A stretch of DNA of 64,000 nt from contig NZ_LAQL01000004.1 in NCBI RefSeq assembly GCF_001026905.1, positions 1-64,000 of the forward strand. Reading direction: 5' to 3'. The notes beneath the pieces are model-generated. The model was not told where the DNA came from. It saw nothing but the letters and a program-made list of their open reading frames with translations, and made no database searches. The DNA comes from Kiloniella spongiae (GTDB lineage: Bacteria > Pseudomonadota > Alphaproteobacteria > Kiloniellales > Kiloniellaceae). Positions 1 to 9,227 of this stretch are shown here, piece by piece (positions within the stretch are counted from its first letter, which is position 1; each line of letters opens with the position of its first letter). Both the position numbers and the translations under genes were made by a program.

Positions 1-80
1 CTACGGCTCGACCCTGACCGGACGGCTGCAATAACACGTTCGCGTAGCTCCCGCGGATAGGCTTTGCCTCTACGATACAT
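1..80 (-). CDS. IS630-family transposase, N-terminal fragment cut by window edge
   Basis: Reading leftward from the ATG at 80, the frame gives MYRRGKAYPRELRERVIAAV followed by RSGSSR. This is the usual opening of IS630-type transposases (ORF A / helix-turn-helix N-terminus, 'LRERVIAAV'). A strong Shine-Dalgarno (AAGGAGGT) sits just upstream of the ATG. The catalytic DDE part lies outside the window, so intactness cannot be judged. No terminal inverted repeat or TA duplication could be fixed in the following 100 bases. Confidence 0.7.
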   Translation of the reverse strand, partial: MYRRGKAYPRELRERVIAAVRSGSSR

Positions 81-456
81 TATGACCTCCTTAAACTAAG
101 CCTATAATGAATCACAAAATTAAATAAAAGGGAATCCATAACGATTCAAATTAAGTCGGATACGATCTAAAGTCTTTCAGAATAAACCGTCACTATTCCT
201 GTCGACATCCCCTGGGCAGGGTGGTGCAAGCAGCGTTTTGAAAGCAGCAGAAACATCAGCGCCATTTTTTGGGGCAAAGATAAAAGGTATTCTGTCAATC
301 CCGAACTTCTTCTAAAACTTTGATAGCGATAAAAATCAGCTCACGAACGAAAGCTTGAAACAGAAGCTACACAAAGCACTGATTGCTCTTCATGTATAGA
401 GATTAGAAAAGTACATAAAAGAAAAGCGCCTAAAACGGCGCTTATTCTTTAGATAG
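81..456. other. non-coding stretch between transposase start and tRNA
   Basis: About 375 bases without a convincing gene. Short open stretches exist on the minus strand near 180-300 but lack a start with a ribosome binding site and resemble no family I know. The right end of the IS copy and the terminator of the tRNA (422-443) should lie within it. Confidence 0.4.
422..443 (-). terminator. rho-independent terminator after tRNA-Ser
   Basis: On the minus strand AAGCGCC-GTTTTA-GGCGCTT forms a 7-bp stem followed by TTCTTTT, directly downstream of the tRNA. Confidence 0.75.
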
Positions 457-546
457 TGGCGGAAGGACAGGGATTCGAACCCTGGAAGGGCTTGCACCCT
501 TGCTGGTTTTCAAGACCAGTGCATTCAACCGCTCTGCCATCCTTCC
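457..546 (-). tRNA. tRNA-Ser (anticodon UGA)
   Basis: The minus strand reads from GGAAGGAT through the anticodon arm CTGGT-CTTGAAA-ACCAG (anticodon TGA), a long variable arm (GCAAGGG...CCCTTCC), the T arm GGTTCGAATCC and the acceptor CCTTCCG followed by an encoded CCA. The long extra arm and the UGA anticodon mark a class II serine tRNA of about 90 nt with encoded CCA. Confidence 0.95.
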
Positions 547-685
547 GTACATCGTTTGAGAAGTACATTCGTCATTCTCGTCCCGACGGGCTTTGAAATA
601 TCTCCATTTGAACGTAGTGTCAAATACTTAGATAATAAAAAATGACATTTTTTATTTTTTTTTATTTTTTCTGACAAAAAATGCA

Positions 686-707
686 AAAGGAGCCACAGGG
701 CTCCTTT
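686..707 (-). terminator. rho-independent terminator downstream of fliN
   Basis: AAAGGAGCC/GGCTCCTTT stem; on the minus strand it runs into TTGCATTTTTTG. It lies about 50 bases past the fliN stop. Confidence 0.8.
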
Positions 708-757
708 GGTTCTAGATCATATGAACACGCATCACACCTTAGAAAAAGTGATAGATA

Positions 758-1114
758 TCAATCACCTGTTCGTCTAATCATCTCTATGATTTCAACACAG
801 AGGCGATCTTCTTTAATCATCACCTCACCGCGGGCAATCATTTGATCATTGATAGAGATATCAATTGTGTCACCGATATACTTATCAAGCTCGACAACCG
901 CACCACGTCCCATCTTCAACAATTGGCTGACAGGCATTTGTGCTGTACCAAGAATCGCAGATACTTCCAACCCCACACCATGTACGGCGGGAACGTTCTC
1001 ATCTATAACAGAGGAATCTGATGCTGTCGTCTCCGGTTCAGCAGGTGCAGGTGCAGGTGCAGAATCGAACATGTCATCCACATCATCATTGTTCATAGAT
1101 TCTTCATCAGACAT
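758..1114 (-). CDS. fliN: flagellar motor switch protein FliN
   Basis: 118 residues. FliN is part of the C-ring of the flagellar switch on the cytoplasmic face of the motor, where it helps set rotation and docks the export apparatus. The C-terminal ~70 residues form the SpoA/FliN domain: 'VSAILGTAQMPVSQLLKMGRGAVVEL', then 'GDTIDISINDQMIARGEVM' and a closing 'DRLCVEIIEMI'. The N-terminal 40 residues are acidic and Ala/Pro-rich, as in many alphaproteobacterial FliN. The start is supported by AAGGTAAC upstream. The neighbour upstream is a PilZ gene (54-nt gap, same strand); other flagellar genes are not in the window to the left of this pair, so it looks like the tail of an operon or a detached pair. 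Confidence 0.9.
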   Translation of the reverse strand: MSDEESMNNDDVDDMFDSAPAPAPAEPETTASDSSVIDENVPAVHGVGLEVSAILGTAQMPVSQLLKMGRGAVVELDKYIGDTIDISINDQMIARGEVMIKEDRLCVEIIEMIRRTGD

Positions 1115-1168
1115 GAAGTTACCTTTTATATAATTTATCTGTAAACAGAATACGCTGGCTTACAGATC

Positions 1169-1507
1169 TTAGCTATCAAAATAATTGGCAATAAGAATTC
1201 GTGTTTCAGGACTCATTTCAACAAAAACACCTGCCATTGTTTCTTTGTCTGGTTCAATTCGAACAATAATTGATTTACAGTCAAATTCCAACGCACCACC
1301 ATCCAATTCAAGACGAAAATGAATGTCGACGTGATCGCCGCGCCTCAGAGGACCATCATAACCTGTAATGGCATATCCGCTGGAGCTCCAGTTATCCAAA
1401 GAATAATCAATATTATTAACGGCAACGGTTCCAATAACACCGAATTCACGACCTTCGCGGCGTATTTCTTTTTTACCAAAAAGCTTATCTAGCAAATTTT
1501 TGATCAT
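1169..1507 (-). CDS. PilZ domain protein
   Basis: 112 residues. It shows the two c-di-GMP-binding elements of PilZ: an arginine motif near the start (IRREGREFG, residues ~15-23) and (D/N)xSxxG (DNWSSSGYAI, residues ~38-47), followed by a beta-barrel-like stretch. PilZ proteins bind c-di-GMP and act on motility, exopolysaccharide or motor function. Its position just upstream of fliN on the same strand suggests a link between c-di-GMP and the flagellar switch; that link is inference from context. Confidence 0.8.
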   Translation of the reverse strand: MIKNLLDKLFGKKEIRREGREFGVIGTVAVNNIDYSLDNWSSSGYAITGYDGPLRRGDHVDIHFRLELDGGALEFDCKSIIVRIEPDKETMAGVFVEMSPETRILIANYFDS

Positions 1508-1653
1508 GCCCGGGCGAGATCCTTAAAATAAATATAACAATACAATAAGTTGTAAGATCCCATAAAAATGAAAACAAGATGTTAACTCTACGTTTTCTTT
1601 TAATAGTTATATTTATGTTCTTAAAATATAAAGCACAAAGAAAAGTACTGTTA

Positions 1654-2094
1654 ATGCGGAATCACCTTACAAATTTTATCTCAACAGCATTAATTTGTGC
1701 TGCTTTTGCCGTTTCTTCACACGATACTTTTGCGCAAAGCGGGTATATGACTCCGAATAACATTACGCGAAAGCCATTGTTAAAACCCGGATTACCAAAC
1801 CAACAACTAAAGAAAGAACGTTATTTAGGTAGCCGCTTGATATATAGCACCGCAGATCCTTTGCGGGAAATCTTCACAAAAGACACCGGATTGAGCAAAG
1901 CCTGCCAACGTGGTCGCTTTAAACAGGTGAAATCGATGCAATATATCGCGGTTGTTAATGGTCGAAAATATGGGGCAGCGTTATATCAACGAAACATGCT
2001 CCATGATCCCCAAAAGCTCGCCGAAAAAGATAAAATTTATCTATTTAAGGGGCAGGGGACATCAAGTTGTCGCGTCTATCAGAAGCGAATATAA
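1654..2094 (+). CDS. small secreted protein of unknown function
   Basis: The frame is open from 1579 but the more likely start is the ATG at 1654, which begins a clean signal peptide (MRNHLTNFISTALICAAFAV..., cleavage near 'TFAQS'). This gives 145 residues. The mature part is basic and has two cysteines (SKACQRGRF and SSCRVYQ) that could form a disulfide. It resembles no family I recognise. It stands alone between the divergent PilZ gene and the lytic transglycosylase; a periplasmic location is inferred from the signal peptide. Confidence 0.6.
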   Translation: MRNHLTNFISTALICAAFAVSSHDTFAQSGYMTPNNITRKPLLKPGLPNQQLKKERYLGSRLIYSTADPLREIFTKDTGLSKACQRGRFKQVKSMQYIAVVNGRKYGAALYQRNMLHDPQKLAEKDKIYLFKGQGTSSCRVYQKRI

Positions 2095-2211
2095 ATTATA
2101 ACAAAACATTAAACCCAACATTATTGGAAACAAGCTAGCGCTTACCACATTATTTCGGATAGAGTTCTTCTAAACATATTTGAGATCATCTATCGCGATT
2201 CGGAGCTTACT

Positions 2212-3513
2212 TTGTTTCTTTCAATACGCCGAAATTTTAATTTAAAAAAGCCGATTAACATTAAACCTAAAATTACCTTCTGCGGAAATCTTCTTTCGAC
2301 AGTTATTTTTTCTTTAATCTTGATTCCAACCCTAATTCCGTCAGTGCAAGCTCAGACAGTTGAGAATACACCTGAACAAACTGTATCACAGATATCATTC
2401 GAACAGTGGCTCAACGAGTTTAAAGTAGAAGCAAGAAGCCAAGGCATTTCGGAACAAACATTGACCCAAAGTTTTAACGGCATACAGCCGATTCCAAAAG
2501 TCATTGAATATGACCGCAGGCAGCCAGAATTCACCCGCACTTTCTGGAGTTACCTGGATCGAGCCGTAAATACGCAGCGTATAAAAAAAGCACAACAACT
2601 TCAGATAACCCACAAAGAATTACTTGATAGCATAAGCAAAAAGTACGGGGTTCAAAGCCGTTTCCTTCTTGCTTTCTGGGGTTTGGAGAGTAATTTTGGT
2701 CAACATACTGGCGGATTTTCTGTTATCGCAGCCGATGCGACACTCGCATATGACACACGACGCAGTGATTTTTTTAGAACCCAGCTCCTTGAAGCCTTAC
2801 GCATTATAGATGAAGGCCATATCACACCAGAGAAAATGCAAGGGTCATGGGCTGGCGCCATGGGACACCTTCAATTTATTCCTTCGACTTATAATCTCTA
2901 TGCCGTAGATGAAAATGGAGATGGTCGCAAAGACATATGGCACAGTCTGCCTGATGTTTTTGGTTCAGCTGCCAATTACCTTGGGCAAATCGGTTGGGAT
3001 GACCAATATACTTGGGGCAGAGAAGTTCAACTTCCTCATGATTTCAATTGGGATTTTGTTGGCCTGAACACCAAAAAAACTCTGATCGAATGGCAACAGG
3101 CTGGCATAAGAAAAATAACAGGGAACAATTTACCCGCGCTTGATCTGGAGGCGTCGCTGATCCTTCCTTCTGGCCATAAAGGACCGGCATTTCTTGTATA
3201 CAGCAACTTCCGTAAAATCCTGAACTGGAACAGATCTATACATTATGCACTCGCAGTTGGACATTTATCAGATCGCATCGAAGGAAAGACACCGCTAGTT
3301 TCGCCGCGTCCTGTAGATGAACGTCCCTTACATCGAACCGAAGTTGAAGAAATACAAACTCTTCTGGCAAACCTTGGATATGATGTTGGTAAAGCCGATG
3401 GTATCATTGGGCGGAAAACCCGTGAAGGCATCCGTAACTTTCAAAAAAGAGTTGGTTTACCGGGCGATGGATATCCGGATCAAGCTCTACTATTAAAACT
3501 CAGAAAATCGTGA
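2212..3513 (+). CDS. mltB: lytic murein transglycosylase, MltB family, with peptidoglycan-binding domain
   Basis: 433 residues starting with TTG at 2212, chosen because GGAG lies 6 nt upstream and no ATG comes before the hydrophobic signal segment (residues ~25-45). It cleaves glycan strands of murein, forming 1,6-anhydro ends, in the periplasm. The transglycosylase domain covers residues ~55-350: 'AFWGLESNFG' holds the catalytic Glu (about residue 159), followed by 'GSWAGAMGHLQFIPSTYNLYAVDENGDGRKDIWHS' type sequence and 'DVFGSAANYL'. The last ~60 residues are a PG_binding_1 repeat ('EIQTLLANLGYDVGKADGIIGRKTREGI'). No lipobox is seen, so it is probably soluble periplasmic. It lies upstream of rlpA and dac, a cell-wall cluster. 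Confidence 0.92.
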   Translation: MFLSIRRNFNLKKPINIKPKITFCGNLLSTVIFSLILIPTLIPSVQAQTVENTPEQTVSQISFEQWLNEFKVEARSQGISEQTLTQSFNGIQPIPKVIEYDRRQPEFTRTFWSYLDRAVNTQRIKKAQQLQITHKELLDSISKKYGVQSRFLLAFWGLESNFGQHTGGFSVIAADATLAYDTRRSDFFRTQLLEALRIIDEGHITPEKMQGSWAGAMGHLQFIPSTYNLYAVDENGDGRKDIWHSLPDVFGSAANYLGQIGWDDQYTWGREVQLPHDFNWDFVGLNTKKTLIEWQQAGIRKITGNNLPALDLEASLILPSGHKGPAFLVYSNFRKILNWNRSIHYALAVGHLSDRIEGKTPLVSPRPVDERPLHRTEVEEIQTLLANLGYDVGKADGIIGRKTREGIRNFQKRVGLPGDGYPDQALLLKLRKS

Positions 3514-3639
3514 CGATCGCAAAACATTAGATGAGACCAGAAGCGATGAGTGAATTAATCACAGAGATCACACTAGATAAGATTGATAAGACTTGGATAG
3601 AAGCATACAATCTTTTTCAGTATATGTATGGGGGTCTCA

Positions 3640-4596
3640 ATGAGCTTAAATAAATTACCAAAATTTGCAGCATGCCTGACGGTTATAGGCTTAGGGTTAA
3701 GTGGCTGTGCAGAAATAGAGCTTGCCTCTCATGCAACTAAAAGCATCACCAGAAGTGATACACCGAAAACCGTCGGTCGTTACAAAGTAGGATCTCCTTA
3801 TCAAGTAAAAAAAATCTGGTATTACCCTGCTGTAGATTACAGCTACAGTGAAACCGGAATTGCATCATGGTATGGCCCAGGATTTGATGGCAAAAAAACT
3901 GCGAATGGAGAGATCTATGATCAGTATGCGCTTACCGCAGCACATAGAACACTACCCATGCCATCACTTGTCCGCGTGACAAACCTTGGAAATGGACGAT
4001 CAATAAAACTTCGTATTAATGATCGCGGCCCCTTTTCTAACAATCGCATTATAGATGTGTCTCGACGTTCAGCTCAACTTCTGGGGTTTGAGCTTCAAGG
4101 GACAGCAAAGGTCAAAGTTGAGATTCTCGAAGAAGAGAGCAGACAGCTTGCAGCTCAAGCCCAAGGGAAAGACTATACACCTCAGGCTGTTTCAAGTGAG
4201 AATACGACACTTGCCGCTCCGACAGAAACAGTAACTGCCGAGCCTCTGGATGCTCCGGTCGCAAGCGCACCGACGGCAAGCCAACCGACACTATCCGTAC
4301 AAACAGCAAGTATTGAGCCTACTGCAAATTTTACGGATGGCGTCGTGTCCCAGACGCCTGTTGCACCCAGTAGTATTTACGTTCAGGCAGGTTCGTTTCT
4401 ACAGGTTCATAATGCAGATCGGCTTCGCGCCCGGTTATCTCCTTTAGGAACCGCACAAGTTGCCAATGCTGCTGTAGGCGAGCGTACTTTTTATCGGGTT
4501 CGCCTTGGCCCTTTGACAAATGTTCAAGAAGCCGACGAACTATTAAAAATACTGCACGACAATGGTTACAATGACGCTCGTGTTGTGGTTGATTAA
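3640..4596 (+). CDS. rlpA: septal ring lytic transglycosylase RlpA (lipoprotein)
   Basis: 318 residues from the ATG at 3640, preferred over the ATG at 3628 because GGGGGT lies just before it. The N-terminus is a lipoprotein signal with lipobox LSGC. The DPBB domain follows at residues ~70-165 ('GIASWYGPGFDGKKTANGE', 'AAHRTLPMPSLVRVTNL', 'INDRGPF', 'IDVSRRSAQLLGF'), the conserved RlpA core. A Pro/Ala/Thr-rich linker leads to a C-terminal SPOR domain (~245-318, 'IYVQAGSFLQVHNADRLRARL'), which binds denuded glycan at the septum. In Pseudomonas RlpA cleaves such glycans; the same role is inferred here. Confidence 0.93.
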   Translation: MSLNKLPKFAACLTVIGLGLSGCAEIELASHATKSITRSDTPKTVGRYKVGSPYQVKKIWYYPAVDYSYSETGIASWYGPGFDGKKTANGEIYDQYALTAAHRTLPMPSLVRVTNLGNGRSIKLRINDRGPFSNNRIIDVSRRSAQLLGFELQGTAKVKVEILEEESRQLAAQAQGKDYTPQAVSSENTTLAAPTETVTAEPLDAPVASAPTASQPTLSVQTASIEPTANFTDGVVSQTPVAPSSIYVQAGSFLQVHNADRLRARLSPLGTAQVANAAVGERTFYRVRLGPLTNVQEADELLKILHDNGYNDARVVVD

Positions 4597-4715
4597 TATC
4601 TCTGTCAATTAAGACTGACAAGAGGCCACATTTTCTCCACAAAAGCCCAGTACTCATCTAACTTTAAGTAACCAACTAGCTACCAAAGTAACTCTAAGAC
4701 ACTCAGGTCAGATCA

Positions 4716-5873
4716 TTGCAAAACAAAATGAATTCAAACTTTAGATCTTCATTAAAAGCTATCTTATTCAGCGGAGCTTGCCTCCTCGTGATCACTCAAT
4801 CAGCCCATGCTATTGAGACATCAGCGCGAGAAGCCTACCTGATTGATTATACAACCAAAACGGTTCTGATTAATAAAGATGCCGAAGTTTCTATGCCTCC
4901 GGCTTCCATGAGTAAAATCATGACCGCATATATGGTGTTTGAACGCCTGAAGGATGGCCGACTTTCACTGGATGATAAACTGCCTGTCAGCGAAAAAGCC
5001 TGGCGCAAAGGTGGCTCAAAAATGTTTGTCGAAGTCGGCAAAGAAGTGTCTATTCATGATCTCTTGCGTGGTATTATTGTTCAATCAGGAAATGATGCCT
5101 GTATTGTCGTAGCTGAAGGCCTTGGTGGTTCCGAAGAAAACTTCGCGTTGGAAATGACAGCGAAAGCACGCGAGATTGGCATGGAGAACAGCACCTTTGC
5201 CAATGCAACAGGCTGGCCAGATCCTGGTCAAAGAATGACAGCAAAAGATTTGGCAATCCTTGCTGATCGTATCATCACAGACTTTCCCGAATTTTATGAT
5301 GTCTATTCGGAAAAATCCTTTACCTGGTCCGGTATTACACAGGGTAACAGAAATCCATTACTTTATAAAAATCTTGGGGCTGATGGTCTCAAAACCGGTC
5401 ATACAGAAGAGGCCGGCTATGGCTTAACTGCATCCGCCAAACAGGGGGATCGGCGTATCATTATGGTTCTGAATGGTATGGGAAGCGCGAAAGAACGTGC
5501 CGAAGAGTCCGCACGTCTGGTTTCCTGGGCCTTTAGAGAGTTTGATAATTTCGAACTCTTCAAAGCGGGTGAAACGGTTGACACTGCAGATGTCTGGCTC
5601 GGCACAGAAAAGACTATAGATCTGGTTCCTGAAGACGATCTTCTATTAACACTCCCGCGGAACGCAAAAAATAAAATGACCGCCACAGTCAATTATGTTG
5701 GTCCGATCCAGACCCCAATTGAAAAGGGAGAAAGACTAGGGACACTGACAATAGCCGCGCCAGATATTGACACAGTTGAAATTCCGCTTGTTGCTGCAAA
5801 TTCAGTGGAAAGAGAAGGCGGCTTTAGCCGTATTGTTTCTGCCTTGAATTATCTGATTTTCGGAAAATCATAA
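4716..5873 (+). CDS. D-alanyl-D-alanine carboxypeptidase (penicillin-binding protein 5/6 type)
   Basis: 385 residues from a TTG at 4716; an in-frame ATG at 4728 would remove four residues and cannot be excluded. It is a periplasmic serine peptidase (S11) that trims the terminal D-Ala of pentapeptide stems. Signal peptide to ~residue 32 ('TQSAHAIE'). Catalytic motifs are all present: SxxK (S64-M-S-K67), SxN ('VQSGNDAC'), KTG ('GLKTGHTEEAGY'). The C-terminal ~90 residues form the beta-rich PBP5_C domain ('VWLGTEKTIDLVPEDDLLLTLP') and end in an amphipathic helix typical of membrane-tethered members (DacF/DacC-like). It is followed after 5 nt by tmk, so co-transcription is likely. Confidence 0.93.
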   Translation: MQNKMNSNFRSSLKAILFSGACLLVITQSAHAIETSAREAYLIDYTTKTVLINKDAEVSMPPASMSKIMTAYMVFERLKDGRLSLDDKLPVSEKAWRKGGSKMFVEVGKEVSIHDLLRGIIVQSGNDACIVVAEGLGGSEENFALEMTAKAREIGMENSTFANATGWPDPGQRMTAKDLAILADRIITDFPEFYDVYSEKSFTWSGITQGNRNPLLYKNLGADGLKTGHTEEAGYGLTASAKQGDRRIIMVLNGMGSAKERAEESARLVSWAFREFDNFELFKAGETVDTADVWLGTEKTIDLVPEDDLLLTLPRNAKNKMTATVNYVGPIQTPIEKGERLGTLTIAAPDIDTVEIPLVAANSVEREGGFSRIVSALNYLIFGKS

Positions 5874-5878
5874 CACCC

Positions 5879-6520
5879 ATGTCCAAAGGTTTCTTTATAT
5901 CCCTTGAAGGCGGAGAAGGGGCAGGAAAAAGCACGCAAATCAAACGCTTGTCCCAATTTCTTGATAAATACGGTTACAGGAATACCTGTACCCGAGAACC
6001 AGGTGGAACACCCGGTGCCGAACTTATTCGCGACCTACTAGTACGTGGTGATGCCTCACGATGGACACCAAAAACAGAAGCACTGTTGATGTTTGCGGCC
6101 CGACAGGAACACGTTGAAAAGATAATCAAACCTACTCTTGCAAAAGGAGAATGGGTAATTTGTGACCGTTTTGCAGATTCCTCTGTTGCCTATCAAGGTA
6201 TAGGGCATGGCTTAGGTGCAAAAAAAATTACCGATCTTCACAATTGGGTTTTGGGCGACTTTCAGCCTGATCTGACATTGATACTGGATCTGCCCGTTTC
6301 GGTTGGCCTAGGCCGCACACGAGGACATGATCTCGGCGAAAACCGCTTTGAGGGAATGGAAACATCTTTTCATGAGCGTATGCGTGAAGGTTTTTTATCA
6401 ATTGCAAAAGAAGCCCCTGATCGCTGCGTGGTCATAGATGCCACACAATCGCTGGATGACGTAGAAAAATCTATAAGAGAAGCTGTCACCAATAAGTTTA
6501 CCGGATCTTTCGATGGCTAA
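5879..6520 (+). CDS. tmk: thymidylate kinase
   Basis: 213 residues. Phosphorylates dTMP to dTDP in the cytoplasm. P-loop 'EGGEGAGKSTQ' at residues ~9-19, the dTMP-binding 'TREPGGTPGAE' segment, 'DRFADSSVAYQG' and a lid region 'RGHDLGENRFEGMETSFHERMREGF'. Family-typical length. It overlaps the start of holB by 8 nt, the usual tmk-holB pairing in proteobacteria. Confidence 0.97.
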   Translation: MSKGFFISLEGGEGAGKSTQIKRLSQFLDKYGYRNTCTREPGGTPGAELIRDLLVRGDASRWTPKTEALLMFAARQEHVEKIIKPTLAKGEWVICDRFADSSVAYQGIGHGLGAKKITDLHNWVLGDFQPDLTLILDLPVSVGLGRTRGHDLGENRFEGMETSFHERMREGFLSIAKEAPDRCVVIDATQSLDDVEKSIREAVTNKFTGSFDG

Positions 6521-7628
6521 AACAACCCGGAAGAAAGCACAATCAGAACCCGACCTCATTGACCATCCCAGGTTAACACAAGATCTGGTTGGTCACACAA
6601 AGGCAGAAGAAACTCTTCTGAGGGGATTTAATTCCGGTAAACTTCCGCATGCATGGATGCTGACTGGTCCCAAAGGCATTGGCAAAGCAACACTTGCCTA
6701 TCGTTTTGCCCGCTTCTTGATGAATCAAATCAATGAAGATGAAGGTAATAACCTCTTTGGCGATAGCGCTCCGCCGACAACACTGGATATTGGTATAGAT
6801 AACCCCGTTGCCAAAAGAATTGCAGCGAGCGCGCACGGTGATCTCGTAACGCTTGAATTAAGTCCGGATGAAAAAGGCAAGACGCGAACGACAATTCCTG
6901 TCGATGAGGTCCGCAAGATTGTCAATTTTTCTCATAAGACATCCATCGAAGGTGGCTGGCGCATTGTTATTGTTGACGCTGTAGAAGAAATGAACACCAA
7001 TGCAGCAAATGCGCTTCTCAAGGTTTTGGAAGAACCACCGGAAAAAACAGTCCTGTTACTTATATCCCATCTTCCCGGGCAAATTCTACAAACGATCCAT
7101 TCCAGATGCTGTCATCTTCCGCTTGTTGCATTGGAAGAAGACACTGTTATAGCTTTACTCAAAAATAAAGCGCCAGAACTCTCGGATGATGATGCTGTTC
7201 AACTCGCTAAACTATCAGAAGGGTCGGTTGGAAAAGCACTGGATCTATGGAAAAGCGGCGGTCTTGACCTCTACAGGGAAATGATATCGTTGCTTGCGAC
7301 CTTACCCAACCTGGATATGGTCAAGCTTTATGCCTTTGCCGATAAACTTTCCGGCTCTGATCCACTCGCGTTCAAAACGGGGATGGAACTTTACCTTTGG
7401 TGGCTGGCACGTTTGACGAAAACAGCCGGGCAAGGTGTCCTGCCGGACATGGTTATTCCCGAAGAACAAACACTAATCTCTGCATTAATTGAACGACATG
7501 GTCTTGCGCAATGGCTCGGCCTGTGGGAGAAGTGCTCGAAGAATTATGCCCGTGCTACCCGTGCTAATCTGGATAAAAAGCAGGTCGTTGTGACAACCTT
7601 AACGGAACTCCAAACCCTGACTGCCTGA
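6513..7628 (+). CDS. holB: DNA polymerase III delta' subunit
   Basis: 371 residues. Clamp-loader subunit that opens and loads the beta clamp. AAA+ fold: 'HAWMLTGPKGIGKATLAYRFARFLM' (Walker-A-like, residues ~48-72), 'IPVDEVRKIVNFSHKTSIEGGWRIVIVDAVEEMN' and the SRC-like 'IHSRCCHLPL' arginine-finger region. Length and position directly after tmk (8-nt overlap) support the call. metG follows 45 nt downstream. Confidence 0.95.
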   Translation: MAKTTRKKAQSEPDLIDHPRLTQDLVGHTKAEETLLRGFNSGKLPHAWMLTGPKGIGKATLAYRFARFLMNQINEDEGNNLFGDSAPPTTLDIGIDNPVAKRIAASAHGDLVTLELSPDEKGKTRTTIPVDEVRKIVNFSHKTSIEGGWRIVIVDAVEEMNTNAANALLKVLEEPPEKTVLLLISHLPGQILQTIHSRCCHLPLVALEEDTVIALLKNKAPELSDDDAVQLAKLSEGSVGKALDLWKSGGLDLYREMISLLATLPNLDMVKLYAFADKLSGSDPLAFKTGMELYLWWLARLTKTAGQGVLPDMVIPEEQTLISALIERHGLAQWLGLWEKCSKNYARATRANLDKKQVVVTTLTELQTLTA

Positions 7629-7673
7629 TTAACACAGAGTACCCCGGCAAGTACTGTTGATCAGGAGTTTCCT

Positions 7674-9227
7674 ATGGCTGGATCAGAAAAAGGATCCTAT
7701 TATATCACGACGCCCATTTATTATGTGAATGACAAGCCACATATTGGGCATGCCTATACCACACTGGCCTGCGATGTACTTGCTCGCTTTAAAAGGCTGG
7801 ATGGCTATGATGTAAAGTTTCTGACCGGGACCGATGAACATGGTCAGAAAGTCGAGGCTTCTGCCGAAAAAGCCGGGATAGACCCACAAACATTTACAGA
7901 TCAGGTATCCCAAAACTTCAGAGATCTGACAGATGTTTGTAACTATTCAAATGATGATTTTATCAGAACAACTGAAGATCGTCACAAGAAGGCATGTCAA
8001 AAGCTTTGGCAAGTTCTGGAAGATAAAGGTTTTATCTATTTAGGAAGTTACGCCGGATGGTACGCCGTGCGCGATGAAGCCTTCTATACAGAGACGGAAC
8101 TGACAAAAAACGCAGACGGAAAACGTATTGCACCAACAGGCGCAGAAGTTGAATGGGTAGAAGAACCTTCTTATTTCTTCAAGCTCTCTGCTTTTGAAGA
8201 TAAATTATTAGCCCTTTATGAAAATGATCCATCCTTTGTCGGTCCTAACAGCCGTCGGAATGAAGTGATCAGCTTTGTTAAAGGCGGCTTGAGAGATCTG
8301 TCGGTCAGCCGTACAACATTCAAATGGGGTGTCCAGGTTCCCGGTAACAATGATCACATTATGTATGTATGGCTGGATGCTTTGACAAATTATCTGACAG
8401 CAGTTGGTTACCCGGATGAAAGTGCGATAGAATATCAAAACTTCTGGCCAGCTGATCTGCATATGGTCGGAAAAGATATTCTGCGTTTTCATGCTATCTA
8501 TTGGCCAGCTTTTCTTATGGCTGCTGACTTGCCTTTACCAAAGCGTATCTTTGCTCACGGATGGTGGACCAACGAAGGCCAAAAGATTTCCAAATCAATT
8601 GGTAATGTGATTGATCCTCTTGCATTAATTGACGAATATGGACTTGATCAGGTTCGTTATTTTATGATGCGTGAAGTTCCCTTTGGGAAAGACGGCGATT
8701 ATTCAAAACAGGCGATGATTTCGCGTATGAACGGTGATTTGGCTAATGATATAGGAAATCTGGCCCAACGTGTTCTTTCGATGGTTTTCAAAAACTGCGA
8801 AGGTAAAATACCAGAGCATGGCGATTTCACAGATGCTGACAAAGAGCTTCTTGATAGCGTAAATGCGCTGCATGAAAAACTTAGAAATGATTTCGACAAA
8901 CAAAGCTTTCACCGCGGCTTGGAGTCTGTTTGGAACGTTATTTCAGCAGCAAACAAGTATGTTGATGAACAAGCACCCTGGGGATTGAAGAAAACGGACC
9001 TAGCCCGTATGGGAACTGTTTTGTATGTTCTGGCTGAATCTATTCGCCAAATAGCTATTCTTCTTCAACCAGTTATGCCAGAATCAATGGAAAAGATGCT
9101 AAATCAGCTGAGTTTGCCCGTAGATGTACGAAAATTCTCTGACCTGAAAACACCACTTCCTACCGGCGTTGAAATTGATAAGCCTCAGGGCGTTTTCCCG
9201 CGCTATGTAGAGGAAGGGGGGGCATAA
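7674..9227 (+). CDS. metG: methionyl-tRNA synthetase
   Basis: 517 residues, the short bacterial form without the C-terminal tRNA-binding domain. Charges tRNA-Met. HIGH signature 'DKPHIGHAYT' near residue 20; KMSKS appears as 'GQKISKSIGN' near residue 305; 'WLDALTNYLTAVGYPD' and 'VGKDILRFHAIYWPAFLMAADLPLPKRIFAHGWW' are strongly conserved. The ATG has AGGAG upstream. tatD begins at the last base of its stop codon, so translation is probably coupled. Confidence 0.98.
   Translation: MAGSEKGSYYITTPIYYVNDKPHIGHAYTTLACDVLARFKRLDGYDVKFLTGTDEHGQKVEASAEKAGIDPQTFTDQVSQNFRDLTDVCNYSNDDFIRTTEDRHKKACQKLWQVLEDKGFIYLGSYAGWYAVRDEAFYTETELTKNADGKRIAPTGAEVEWVEEPSYFFKLSAFEDKLLALYENDPSFVGPNSRRNEVISFVKGGLRDLSVSRTTFKWGVQVPGNNDHIMYVWLDALTNYLTAVGYPDESAIEYQNFWPADLHMVGKDILRFHAIYWPAFLMAADLPLPKRIFAHGWWTNEGQKISKSIGNVIDPLALIDEYGLDQVRYFMMREVPFGKDGDYSKQAMISRMNGDLANDIGNLAQRVLSMVFKNCEGKIPEHGDFTDADKELLDSVNALHEKLRNDFDKQSFHRGLESVWNVISAANKYVDEQAPWGLKKTDLARMGTVLYVLAESIRQIAILLQPVMPESMEKMLNQLSLPVDVRKFSDLKTPLPTGVEIDKPQGVFPRYVEEGGA

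Noticed and set aside
81-456. Short open stretches upstream of the tRNA that could be an old integrated element (tRNA-Ser is a common attachment site)
   Set aside because: No integrase, no second copy of the tRNA 3' end in the window, and no recognisable coding pattern.
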